Source: Glandiceps talaboti (taxonomy: Eukaryota > Hemichordata > Enteropneusta > Spengelidae). Taken from it: 64,000 nucleotides of DNA. The position numbers and the translations under genes are program-made. The notes below the pieces were generated by a model, which was given only the letters and a program-made list of their open reading frames with translations, was not told where the DNA came from and searched no databases. The stretch covers positions 22,887,809-22,951,808 of the forward strand of contig NC_135563.1 of assembly GCF_964340395.1 (NCBI RefSeq), in the 5' to 3' direction. This document shows, piece by piece, positions 50,550 through 63,374 of this stretch (position 1 is the stretch's first letter; each line of letters opens with the position of its first letter).

Positions 50550-51490
50550 TAAAGTTAAAAGTTTATTTATTTTCTAAAGCGCCTTTTCTATTTATTAATA
50601 TTCAAAAGCACTGTACACACAATAGATTTAAAAGCATGGTAAAACAATATAATAACGCTAAAAACAACAAACTGGTTACAATAATTACAAAAAGGCTCAA
50701 ATGCCTACTTAGTAAAAAGACACATGGTAATACATCAATACAGTTTATAATATTGTTTAAACAGATGTGTTTTAAGTTCACCTTTAAAAAGTTCAATGTC
50801 AGTGATCAGCTTTAGTTCTCCAGGAATTGAGTTCCATAGCTTTGGTCCACAAATGGTAAGCGCTGTGTCATTTAGTGTATTATATGATCGAGGTACAACA
50901 AGATTTTGACTACAGTCGTTACCTAAATTGTAACGAGAATTGTTGGTAGGTGTGAACGAATCCTGGATATACAAAGGTGCTTTACCATTCAAAGCCTTAA
51001 AAAATTACTTTAAAATCAACTCTTGCCTTGACAGGCAGCCAGTGAAGCTCAATAAGAGATTGTGTTATTCCATCATGCTTTCTCAAACCTTTTACAACTC
51101 GTGCGGCATTATTTTGTACTTGCTGCAATCTGTCAAACAAATACTGTGGCATTCCATACAATATGGAGTTTGCATAATCAAGATGAGAATTGACTAGAGA
51201 ATGGACCAATGTTTCACAAGCTTTCTGATTCAGATATTTACGGATACAACGGAGATTGTATAGGTTATGATTGACTTTCTTACAGATATGGTTAACATGA
51301 CGAACCATCGATAGATTTGAATCTAACCAACCTCCCAGATTGCAGACATGGTCAGCTGTTTGATCTGATTATCTCCGACTGTAATATGCTTACTTGTTAC
51401 TTTACCTAATTGTTGTTTTGTCCCTAGTAGCATAACTTCAGTTTTGTTCTCATTAACTTCAGTCCAGACGTTTTGACAACAATGTTGTTA
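50550..51490 (-). pseudogene. 5'-truncated, frameshifted non-LTR retrotransposon (reverse transcriptase C-terminus)
   Basis: On the minus strand the order is NENKTEVMLLGTKQQLGKV (about 51460-51360), MVRHVNHICKKVNHNLYNLR with ACETLVHSLVNSHLDYANSI and VQNNAARVVKGLRK (51308-50997), then LNGKAPLYIQDSF and GPKLWNSIPGELK with LKTHLFKQYY (50992-50735). The LDYANS-LYG, QN-AAR and LWNSIP motifs are typical of the end of the RT domain and thumb of CR1/L2-like LINEs. The frame breaks at a T run near 50995 (one extra base), and the 5' part of ORF2 is missing. The 3' end is an AAAGGCGCTTTAG-type tail near 50580. A dead copy. Confidence 0.85.
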
Positions 51491-51874
51491 ATATTTATCC
51501 TTTCATAAAAAAGTATTTGTAGACCAGTAGTTCAACAGTTTATTTTTAATTTGTTTAACCAGCACAAATGACACCCGAAATATGAATTATGTCACCCTAC
51601 TACGGGTCACTGTGTATAAATGATAATATATATGCCGTGTCTGACTACGGTCATTGTGAATCAATGATACCCTATATGCCATGTCTGACTATATATTTAC
51701 AAATCTTGTGGTCCAACCACTCAGCGAGTTGTACATATTTCCGTGAGAACGGTTCGTAACTTCCAGTCAGGAATTTAACATTTGCCTCCTTCATTTGCTT
51801 GGTTGTTAATCAGTCGAAATCACGTAGTAAAGCCGACTTAAAGTGAATAGAGTTTTGTTCTATTATTCCTTGGT
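51491..51874. other. short intergenic stretch
   Basis: About 380 bases between the LINE remnant and the hairpin element. No feature recognised. It was probably the 3' UTR of the sulfotransferase before the hairpin inserted. Confidence 0.6.
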
Positions 51875-52006
51875 TACGTATTGTTTAGTCTAGAATTTTA
51901 AACTGGTACAGTAAAATTACGTTTTAAAAACTTCATTACTTTTGTGTTCAAGTTTTTAAAACGTAATTTACTGTACCAGTTTATAATTCTAGACTACGTA
52001 TTGTTT
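51875..52006. mobile_element. 108-bp hairpin MITE inserted in the sulfotransferase stop codon
   Basis: The element 51887-51994 has arms GTCTAGAATTTTAAACTGGT... and its reverse complement (about 48 bases each, a few indels) around a short loop. TACGTATTGTTT flanks it at 51875-51886 and 51995-52006. On the minus strand the duplicated site contains the last codons (AAC AAT ACG TA), so the element lies after the second base of the original stop. Confidence 0.85.
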
Positions 52007-52940
52007 GTCAGAGAAATTATGTTCGGTTCTTCATAACCAAACAGCTCAAAATCCAGTTCATATCGCTTGTATAATCTAACAAGGTATTCATGTGGAACTT
52101 TTGCGTAGTAATTTGGGTAAAGTTTTTCTGAAGCGTTTGTTGAATGGAAGTTGTCACTTGGAAAATTTAAAGATTTCACCACATCACTGGCATTGATAAG
52201 TTTCAGAAAACTATATGCGTCCTCTTTGAAATGTTCAATTCTACCAATGAAATCATATCGCATGTTGCAAATATTACACATGAGATATACTGGTCTCCAA
52301 TGAGGATCCATTTTGCTTGGGTTTGTTGCAGGGTCTATTAAATACTGGATGAATTCTACAAAGGTGACATTTCCATTGTCTGTGTTTCCATTTTGTTTCC
52401 GATATTTCTTTGCTACTTTCTTTCCCCATTTTGCCCAGTCATACACTGTGTCATCAGGTGTTTCGAATTTGTCTATAAATGCAGAAAGTAGTCGTGAAAA
52501 TGGTTCCCTTGTGAAAAGAAAGGTTGTGTAGTTTGACAAGCGATCGTCAGTCACATTACGTAAGGTTGGAAAATGATGGCTATGTACTTCACGGAACTTT
52601 GTCACCGTTGAATTTGTATCTCCTTGCAAAACCAGTAAAATCCTTTTCCAATTGGTTGTACCGGCCTTTGGTACACTGCAGTATACGCATTTATAAGCGT
52701 CGTTAAAATAAAAAGCACGATATCGACTAACAGGAAATCTTGTACCGTTATTTTTTCTTCTGTTACACACTGCCTCCATGCGTTCTCGTCGTTTCTTGTG
52801 GATGTCTTGTTCTCTCTCACCAACTTGCCTGTCTTCCACAACAAAAGGCAAAACACTACCAGACAACTGTTTCCTTAATTGAACGGCTTCTTTTGAATGC
52901 GTGAACATTTTGATTTGGTCAAAACGTTTTAATAAGTATC
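51994..52940 (-). CDS. HNK-1-type carbohydrate sulfotransferase, catalytic exon (5' exon(s) not found)
   Basis: Encodes 315 residues of a Golgi PAPS-dependent sulfotransferase of the CHST8-14/HNK-1 family, which sulfates GalNAc, chondroitin/dermatan or glucuronic acid. The 5'-phosphosulfate loop is CVYCSVPKAGTTNWKRILLV (family form Y-VPK--CTNWKR; here AGTT replaces the usual ACT). The 3'-phosphate site is FLFTREPFSRLLSAFIDKF. Later motifs are HWRPVYLMCNICNMRYDFIG and EYLVRLYKRYELDFELFGY. The exon starts after the acceptor TTTTCATTTACAG, needing one base from an upstream exon, so the membrane anchor lies in an exon not identified between here and about 58.5 kb or beyond. Specificity cannot be read from sequence. 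The stop is TAG, created by a hairpin insertion. Confidence 0.9.
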
Positions 52941-55112
<2,172 letters not shown>

Positions 55113-55115
<3 letters not shown>

Positions 55116-55182
55116 CTGTGTGACTCCACTACTGTCGTATAGTAGATACATGTAGAACAACAGTGCTGGAGTCACATAGCGT
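55113..55182. repeat. imperfect inverted repeat
   Basis: TTCTGTGTGACTCCACTACT and the near-complement AGTGCTGGAGTCACATAG face each other across about 30 bases, just upstream of the hAT-like MITE. Origin unclear. Confidence 0.5.
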
Positions 55183-55224
55183 ACCAAGGAACACGTTGCG
55201 ATTATCATGCACAGAGCTCTACTG

Positions 55225-55353
55225 GATGGAGTCACAGGCACTCGAATCAATATGTATGATTTTTTTTAAAAATGTGTAGTGAATATTATTCACCATACAT
55301 TTAAAAAAGAAATCATAATCATACAGATTGATTCGAGTGCCTGTGGATGGAGT
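55225..55353. mobile_element. 113-bp hAT-like MITE with 8-bp target duplication
   Basis: The element 55233-55345 has arms CACAGGCACTCGAATCAATA... and the inverse copy, near-perfect for about 30 bases then A/T runs, forming an almost complete hairpin. GATGGAGT flanks it on both sides (55225-55232, 55346-55353). An 8-base duplication and CA-starting ends fit hAT-derived MITEs. No coding capacity. Confidence 0.82.
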
Positions 55354-56420
55354 GAGTGAATTTACACTGTTGCAAAACACCTCCTTGCGGTTATCTCACA
55401 CAGGTCAGTATGGTAATGGTTTGATGTAATGGGTTTATAATTACAGCGTTTGAAGACGTCTGGTTTGCAGCTTTTGTAAGTTTACTTTGTTGGAGAAGTG
55501 TTTTGAAAGAGTTAATATTATTCACTTACTTGGAACACCCATCCCTCTGCACAGTTTTATATTTTTCACCATTACTCTTCGAAAAAGTGGCTTCGAAAAG
55601 AGAACTAATCACAGAATTAACAGAGAAGCTGTGGTTTCATAAACTCGAGTGGTAACCATAAATGATTTTACATGTAAATACAAGGTCAGTCACCAGGCAC
55701 ATCTTTAATAAGTGAACAATTACCCGAGCGTTCCCCAGATATCTACATAACAGTGTGAACAATAATTGAGGTATACTGAATATATCGGAAAATGTTACAA
55801 ATGTCCGGTTCAATTCACCTAATATTCTTTTATTTATTTTTAGGGGCGAGAAACTGTGAAAGGTCAATGTCTCAAACAATCTTGTAACAAAAAAAATACT
55901 TGAACACTAAAATGGTGGTCTAAAAGGGGGTCACAGATATTGCTCCTGCCTTCTAAGGAATGTGGCCAAGCGGCAGAACCTTGGAACTCATAGGGACTGA
56001 AATTCGGGTCAAATACCCTCATTCATACTAGCCTGCTACTTTATACAATTAAAGTAAACAATTCAAGGTTACTAAATCTCCATTTCATTTTACCAACAAC
56101 GGAATTTCGCTATAAATCTGTGAAAACCTGACCGTTTTATTAAACGCCATTATAAACAACACTAGTCATCCACCGTGATAAAGGAACGTTACGGTAACAG
56201 ATGGTCTATGCAGTGTATATTTGCCTATTTAGTTTCGGATAATAATTTTCCTTATTTTAAAATACATATTTCATTTCATTTGCATAGACATCATTCTAAA
56301 ATAAATACCACCAATGGCGTTGTAGCACAACTGTACAGTTTTTAAAATGTGTATCCATATGCTAGTCCATGCTAACAATAAGTGTTCATTTGCTGAATGA
56401 CTATCCAGTTGCCTATCCAA
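55354..56420. other. intergenic DNA
   Basis: No gene or element recognised. Confidence 0.6.
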
Positions 56421-56429
56421 CCACGTTGC

Positions 56430-57250
56430 TATCTTTGCGATATACGCGATCATTTGGTTGTTGCTATATGGGCGTGGTCATGTTGTTAGATATATTTGCA
56501 TACATTTTTGTGTTTTTGTTCACTTGTGTATGAATTCCTGATATTATCTTCCCAATACATGTGATCATTTGGCTGTTGCTATGGGTGTGGTCTAGGGCCA
56601 ATTTTGTCAAAATGTTTTGAATAAAATCTACAGAATAACACTTTCAGAAACATCTCACCAAGTTTCAGACTCATTGACCAAGTACTTTTTGAGATATGTT
56701 TTTGACCAAATATGAACATTTTTATACCTAATTTGCATATCACTCATGGAATAATTGTACGCTTAATATTTCTTCGTCCATACATCCCTAGATGCATTCC
56801 CATTAAATTTCAGCCCAATCTGCTCAGTGGTTTTGAATTATAGATTTTTGACCAAAAAGACACATTTTAGCCCTAATTTGCATATCACTGACGGGACCAT
56901 CATGTCATGAACAATTCTTAGTAAAACAGCCTGAAGAATGTTTCACCCAAATTTCAGCCCAATCTGCCCAGTAGTTTTGAGTTTAAGTTGATTGACCCTA
57001 ATCACAAACCGGTGGTAAGATCATTTTGATTTGAACAATTTTCCAACTAGACACCCAAGGTAATGGACCCACCAAATACATGTATCATGGCAATCGGGTC
57101 AGCGGTTTTTTACTTTAAGTTGTTTACACCCCCCCCCCCCACACACACACACAGAAACAAACAAACAAACAAACAAACAAACACAGACACAGACAGACGC
57201 CGAGGCGATCCCAATAGCACTACTGAACCTCAGTTCAGTTGTGCTAATAA
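56430..57250 (+). mobile_element. dispersed repeat with Helitron-like 3' terminus
   Basis: The stretch holds diverged internal repeats: CATTTGG(T/C)TGTTGCTAT twice, CCTAATTTGCATATCACT twice, and TTTCAGCCCAATCTGC twice. It then has CA/AAAC/CAGA simple repeats and ends in a 13-bp stem hairpin (57216-57245) followed by CTAAT. A hairpin just before CTRR-T is the 3' mark of Helitrons, but here the hairpin touches CTAA directly rather than being 10-12 bases away, so the class is tentative. The 5' end is not defined. Confidence 0.45.
57129..57198. repeat. compound poly-C/(CA)n/(AAAC)n/(CAGA)n tract
   Basis: A C run, then CA, AAAC and ACAGAC units, in the 3' part of the dispersed repeat above. Confidence 0.9.
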
Positions 57251-58507
57251 AAATAGCACGTTTTAATGCCGACTTGTAAGTTGTACGCGTTCGAACAGAG
57301 AGGGGTTTTGTATCCTGATAGTGTGCATGTACGTCATTGATTCTGCAGTTGTCAAAATATGTCAGAAATCACCACTATATTCCCAAGTTCTCAAGAATGA
57401 AACTTAAATAGTATTATCCTCCAAATTTTTTCTTTAATACTCGTGAAGTGTACATCTTCAAAAAGTGTTCAAAAAAGCTTCAAAGTATAATTTAAAAACA
57501 GTTCTATTTTACACACAAAATTGCAACTTGGTATTCGGTATGTTCTACTCATGTATAGTGTCATTAATTGTTTTTCTTTTAGAAAACAAATAAAAGACAC
57601 GCACTGCTAGTGTAACATACATTGTAGAAGGATAAGGTTGGCTCCCGGGGTTAAATGGCAACACATGGAGTGACATCAACAAACTTAAAAGAATGCATGC
57701 ACTTCTTATCATCAATGCATGTACTGAATTATCTAAAATTTAAAAGTTACATTCCATTATAAAAGGTATAATCACGCTTTGAGCACAGATGTCTCATTCA
57801 GTGGTGTAAGTGTGTATATCAGTGTAAGAGGTGAGAAAAGTAAAACTGCCAAGCTTGGCTAGTGAAACGCTGTTGATCGGCTTACCGTGTAGTTTATCGA
57901 TATTTAATGTTCAAACGGGGAAGTACTCACTCGCACTGCTGTTCCAATCGTCAATCTGTTCCATTTAAGACTAAAACGTTGAATTAGCAGACCAACTAGT
58001 TTCTTCTCAAACCCTCCTTCTCGAGATGGGCTAAAAACCCAACTTAAATACATTTCAAAGTTTACACAAATCTCTATTCTTAGAGTATGACGTATGAAAG
58101 ACACCATCTGAGATCTAATATCCAATCACCTTCTCTAGATTAGTAATAAAAGTTCATATCTCAAAGACCATAAAATAGTTGTGTAATATTATTATTATAC
58201 TTCTACAAAACAATGAAGTCATATAATGAAATTCTAAAATTAACACATCATGTCATATTAAAACTTGTTGACAGTTCAATCGTACCTTAGGTACAAACAA
58301 TTCCGAAATACCCAATGTTGAGATGTTGAAGACCTATGTTGTTAGGCGTAACAGAATGTCACTGTATGTACAAAGTTTAAATGCTTTTGACTTCAAGTAA
58401 GAGTTCATAATGAAAATTTACCAAAATATCCTGAATGGATATAATATAGGTCTATGACTCGTAACACTAGCCCGAAATCTATGTGAATGGCCACTTATTA
58501 ATACAAT
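57251..58507. other. intergenic DNA downstream of the glycosyltransferase
   Basis: No gene recognised. The glycosyltransferase 3' UTR and polyadenylation site (minus strand) must fall here; no unique signal was chosen. Confidence 0.6.
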
Positions 58508-59446
58508 TTACAGTCCACTATTCGTTGTTTGTAATGTTGTAACATTTGTATAAATCAAATCATGTGACCCATAATATATATATCGACACATTTCACCAAA
58601 AGCGTTATCAAATGTTTTAATGTTTTCTTTTGTAAACTGTGGTGTATTTGGGTTTACACGACGATATTTTCTAATGTAAACATGCACAGTGAAATGTTCT
58701 TTTCTCCAATTGTATTTGCCATGGAAAAGTCGTTTCCAATTCCCAAAATTCGGTTTTATCAAACTATCAGGTTCGACGTGCAACAGATGCATGTTCTCCT
58801 TTGCCAATTCTTTCTGTTTTACAACTGAATTGCAACCCCAACATTTGCTGCTATAGTTTTTGTAGTTGTTGTAAAAGATTTTAAGAAACGTTGCGTTTTT
58901 ATTAGCAAGAATTATACCGTTTGATAATCCTTTCTGATCTGCTCTGCCTACGACATAGTCGTAGTAGCGCAGTGGGTCTAAAGATGCTAACACAAATAAG
59001 TCTATGTCAAGATAAACACCTCCCCACTGCATCAAAATCTGCAGTCTCGCAACATCAGCAGCATGCTGTGGCCATTCAGTCGAAAGGTTCTTTCCAAACA
59101 CCTTTGTAGGCATTGTCATGTTATGGATTATTAATGTAGGAATAAGGTTCTTAACCTCCTGCCACCATTCGCCCTCAGGTTGACAGTCTGTGTGGAATAC
59201 TATTTCATCTGCCTTCATAACCATGTGTACACTCAGCATGCTGATAAGATTTTCAAAATGAAATGGATGACAGGTAAACCAGATAAAATGTGCTATGTTG
59301 GGTACCACAAAGTGGTCATGAGGTTGCAAGTAACCAAACTTTTCGCCTTGTTTGTTGGAAGATCCAGTCACATTATGTAGGTCAATAACAAACCCATTTG
59401 ACCTTGTATTGACACTTGCACTTGACTTGGTTGAGTTTGATTGTAT
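58508..59446 (-). CDS. glycosyltransferase exon 2 (catalytic domain)
   Basis: 312 codons plus stop, starting IQSNSTKSSASVNTRSNGF after acceptor TATATCTCAG. The open frame extends upstream into the intron by chance; the join to exon 1 and the acceptor set the boundary. Confidence 0.88.
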   Translation of the reverse strand: MQSNSTKSSASVNTRSNGFVIDLHNVTGSSNKQGEKFGYLQPHDHFVVPNIAHFIWFTCHPFHFENLISMLSVHMVMKADEIVFHTDCQPEGEWWQEVKNLIPTLIIHNMTMPTKVFGKNLSTEWPQHAADVARLQILMQWGGVYLDIDLFVLASLDPLRYYDYVVGRADQKGLSNGIILANKNATFLKIFYNNYKNYSSKCWGCNSVVKQKELAKENMHLLHVEPDSLIKPNFGNWKRLFHGKYNWRKEHFTVHVYIRKYRRVNPNTPQFTKENIKTFDNAFGEMCRYIYYGSHDLIYTNVTTLQTTNSGL

Positions 59447-59988
59447 CTGAGATATAGAAGAGAAAGAAAAATACAATTTGAATACTGAACATTTTTGTTG
59501 TTGTTTTTTTGGTTTGGTTAAGTATTGATAATATATACGTGTGGTCAAAGTTAGATCTAGTTAGTTATCAGATAGATAGATGTTTATGAAAGTGGAGTTT
59601 TTCGATGTTAAAAAAGTTGCCAATAGAAGAGATGGTACTGAACAAACGAAATTGAGATGGCGATGTTCCTTTTACGAGCTTTGTTGATTCATGGAAAACT
59701 TAAGACTTATAATTGAAAGATGGTTCAGATGTACACAGATGTGATGTTTCACAAATGTTTAACTATAAACGGACACGGTTCTGTATTTTCGATCCGTTCC
59801 AGCATAAATCAAACTTTAACACCCCAACACCCCCTAGTACAATATAAATATCGACTTACAACAGGGGAGGTCCAACCAAATATATTTGTTACTTTGGAAA
59901 GACCCATATCTACATAGATCATAGAAATTACAGCCAAGAATAATCCGGTGAGAAGGACTCTCTTCAATATTTTCCTCAGGGCGGCCAT
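58508..59988 (-). CDS. type II membrane glycosyltransferase with DXD motif, 2 exons
   Basis: 355 residues from two exons (59860-59988 and 58508-59446) joined in phase 0. The N-terminus is a short basic cytosolic segment (MAALRKILKR) followed by one hydrophobic anchor of about 17 residues (VLLTGLFLAVISMIYVD), as in Golgi transferases. The luminal domain has VPNIAHFIWF (about 91), ADVARLQILMQWGGVYLDID (about 173-192, with the metal/nucleotide-sugar-binding DXD) and conserved Cys-Trp-Gly-Cys near 240. This pattern belongs to the sugar-binding DXD family related to alpha-1,4-glycosyltransferases and GT32 enzymes. Such enzymes transfer Gal, GlcNAc, GalNAc or mannose from nucleotide sugars; the donor here is unknown. 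Several N-glycosylation sequons (NST, NVT, NMT, NLS, NAT, NYS) support a luminal domain. All core motifs are intact. Confidence 0.88.
59447..59859 (-). other. glycosyltransferase intron
   Basis: 413-base intron with GT donor (GTAAGT) and AG acceptor; nothing else in it. Confidence 0.75.
59860..59988 (-). CDS. glycosyltransferase exon 1 (start, membrane anchor)
   Basis: 43 codons from ATG at 59988, too short to be obvious on its own. It is supported by the signal-anchor composition, a perfect GTAAGT donor and matching phase with exon 2. It ends FGWTSPV. Confidence 0.78.
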
Positions 59989-60059
59989 ATTTAATGCAAC
60001 ACGTCCTCTATGTAGACAGGGCAGGGATCATCGCGGCATCAATATTTACATGTAACTGA

Positions 60060-61580
60060 TTAACATTCCTGTGCATGTTATACATGTGCTAGAGATCACT
60101 ATTGTCCTGTGCATGTTAACCATGTGATAGAGATCACTAACTATTGTCCTGTGTATGTTATACATGTGCTAGAGATCACTAACTATTGTCCTGTGCATGT
60201 TATACATGTGATAGAGATCACTAACTATTGTCCTGTGTATGTTAACCATGTGATAGAGATCACTAACTACTGTCCTGTGCATGTTATACATGTGCTAGAG
60301 ATCACTATTGTCCTGTGCATGTTATACATGTGCTAGAGATCACTATTGTCCTGTGCATGTTATACATGTGCTAGAGATCACTATTGTCCTGTGTATGTTA
60401 TACATGTGCTAGAGATCACTAACTATTGTCCTGTGCATGTTATACATGTGCTAGAGATCACTAACTATTGTCCTGTGCATGTTATACATGTGCTAGAGAT
60501 CACTAACTATTGTCCTGTGTATGTTAACCATGTGATAGAGATCACTAACTACTGTCCTGTGCATGTTATACATGTGCTAGAGATCACTATTGTCCTGTGC
60601 ATGTTATACATGTGCTAGAGATCACTAACTATTGTCCTGTGTATGTTATACATGTGCTAGAGATCACTAACTATTGTCCTGTGTATGTTATACATGTGCT
60701 AGAGATCACTAACTATTGTCCTGTGCATGTTATACATGTGATAGAGATCACTAACTATTGTCCTGTGTATGTTAACCATGTGATAGAGATCACTAACTAC
60801 TGTCCTGTGCATGTTATACATGTGCTAGAGATCACTATTGTCCTGTGCATGTTATACATGTGCTAGAGATCACTATTGTCCTGTGCATGTTATACATGTG
60901 CTAGAGATCACTATTGTCCTGTGTATGTTATACATGTGCTAGAGATCACTAACTATTGTCCTGTGCATGTTATACATGTGCTAGAGATCACTAACTATTG
61001 TCCTGTGCATGTTATACATGTGCTAGAGATCACTAACTATTGTCCTGTGTATGTTAACCATGTGATAGAGATCACTAACTACTGTCCTGTGCATGTTATA
61101 CATGTGCTAGAGATCACTATTGTCCTGTGCATGTTATACATGTGCTAGAGATCACTAACTATTGTCCTGTGTATGTTATACATGTGCTAGAGATCACTAA
61201 CTATTGTCCTGTGCATGTTATACATGTGCTAGAGATCACTAACTATTGTCCTGTGCATGTTATACATGTGCTAGAGATCACTAACTATTGTCCTGTGCAT
61301 GTTATACATGTGCTAGAGATCATTAACTATTGTCCTGTGCATGTTATACATGTGCTAGAGATCACCAACTATTGTCCTGTGCATGTTATACATGTGCTAG
61401 AGATCACTAACTATTGTCCTGTGCATGTTATACATGTGATAGAGATCACTAACTATTGTCCTGTGCATGTTATACATGTGCTACAGATCACTAACTATTG
61501 TCCTGTGTATGTTATACATGTGCTAGAGATCACTAACTATTGTCCTGTGTATGTTATACATGTGCAAGAGATCATTGAAA
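60060..61580. repeat. 42-bp tandem repeat with about 530-bp higher-order period
   Basis: Unit TGTCCTGTGCATGTTATACA then TGTGCTAGAGATCACTAACTAT. Variants are a 36-base form lacking AACTAT, TGTATG for TGCATG, and AACCATGTGATAG for TACATGTGCTAG. The same order of variants recurs 530 bases apart (60346-60866 versus 60876-61396), so a block of about 13 units was duplicated. The 14-codon frame repeats are artefacts of the multiple of three. The array begins about 70 bases upstream of the glycosyltransferase start. Confidence 0.95.
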
Positions 61581-63370
61581 TAAAACTGAATTAAAGTTTT
61601 TGTTTTTGTGCAAGTGCAATTGTCTGTGTCTTTCGTCTTTCATTTATTATTACTTTTTTCAATGAACCTGTAATTTGGGCAATCTGTTGGTTCAAAAGGA
61701 AATAAATAAAAAAACACCCCCACACACTAGTACAATATAAAGATCAACTTAAAATACAGGATGTCCAACAAAATACACGACGACATACAATAGTAAGTAA
61801 ATGTAGCTGCCAGAAAGTAGGTTGAATTTAATGATTTAGAGTTCTTTTCAAAGAAGCTTGCCCAAGCTGTTAAACAAATAATCAAGATCTGTGAGCCTGA
61901 TCACAAGTATGGTGTTCTCACTTAGCCAGTTGAGTCGAGTCGACTCTAGTCTTAAACTATGTTCAGACTACAAGTGTGAGTTTCACTCTGAGGTGACACA
62001 TTACAAGTCATTGAGAATGACATAGTCCCCGCTATGATTGGGTTTTAAGGAACTGGCAGTTTATGTTGTCATTTTCTTGATATCACTACTCTGATCACGC
62101 AACAACACTTGTGAACCTAAATCAAACAGACTTTGATATGTTGTGTCTGCTCGTTGGCCATGGGACATGCCTACTCTTCAAGATGACATGATGGAATAAA
62201 CCATTCAACAATAAAGGATGGGTCAGGTATGGGGGGGGGGGGGCCTGTTCAAGCATGTCTGAGTTATGGCTTTGGACATGGAAAATTCGCAAACAAAATG
62301 GCTGCCAGGCAGCCATATTGGATCGTATCACAACGAAAATGGAGATGCACATGTATGTCATAGAACAGTGTCCTAATACCAACTTTGAATGATCCATTAC
62401 TAATCTCTGATTTGGGCTTATTTCTATTACAATGTTTACCTCTACCACTGTAACTGTAGTAAATTGGTGATTTACACTGTCACCATTAGGATGATTCTTT
62501 GTTCATGTAGTTTGTATGTTTTAATTCTTGAAACCTGACTATACAGTTTCAATGTTTACATTTGTCATACCAATCAATGACATTGACAAGTGTCTATTTC
62601 TTCTCACACACATTTTTATCAAAACAAGCCAATTTCTGTGTATATCAAATATCCTTTATCATGTCATAGGCACATCAATATCACTTTACACAACTGATTA
62701 GATTTGAAGTCATAGCGTTGAAAAAAAATATACAATTGCACAGGGCAGTTGCTATGGCAACAATTGCACAAGGCAGTTGCTAAGGATACAATGTTGTGAA
62801 GTTTTGACAATAGCTTAGCAACTGTTGCTATGACATCAAAAACATAAGGGTCCCTGACATTGTACACTTCTGCATACACTCAGAATTTTTTTTTTGCTGT
62901 TGTGTTTGTCTTCCACTAAAATGAAGTCCAAGAGAAAAACAAAAACACTTTACAAGACTAGTTCACATAGTACTTGAAATAGATTTCTTGTCAAAGCTTT
63001 TGCAGTGAAATCTAATAGGCCTTTCAAAAAATTGCCATGGTGATGTTCTACTTCCTGTCTGTGTGTACCCTGGGGTATGCATGGTATTGGTTAATTTGTT
63101 AATCATAGAGCACTGCTGCTTTCCTCGATGTCTGAACAATACGAAAAACATCACTGATGTACACTTCTACAGAATACCAAGGTACAAATCTCTTAAGAAA
63201 CAGTACTCTGAGGTGACGATACCCCAATTTCTCTGAATTTCCTGTTTGCAGTCTGGAATGGCCTACTTTATCAGCTGACAATAATTATTGTTAGTTACAC
63301 CAAATTCCTTGAAAATTAAGTATTTTTTAGTACTTCTTTCTTATATTGATTAGATGTAATAAACTGTCAT
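61581..63370. other. intergenic DNA
   Basis: 1.8 kb without a recognised gene. Open frames here (for example 62122-62448 minus) lack family motifs. A poly-G tract lies at 62232-62243. Two copies of CAATTGCACA(G/A)GGCAGTTGCTA lie at 62734 and 62762. Confidence 0.6.
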
Positions 63371-63374
63371 TACA

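Noticed and set aside
60109-61594. Several open frames of 75-155 codons repeating VIHVLEITNYCPV
   Set aside because: By-product of the 42-bp tandem array; not conserved and interrupted where 36-bp variants occur.
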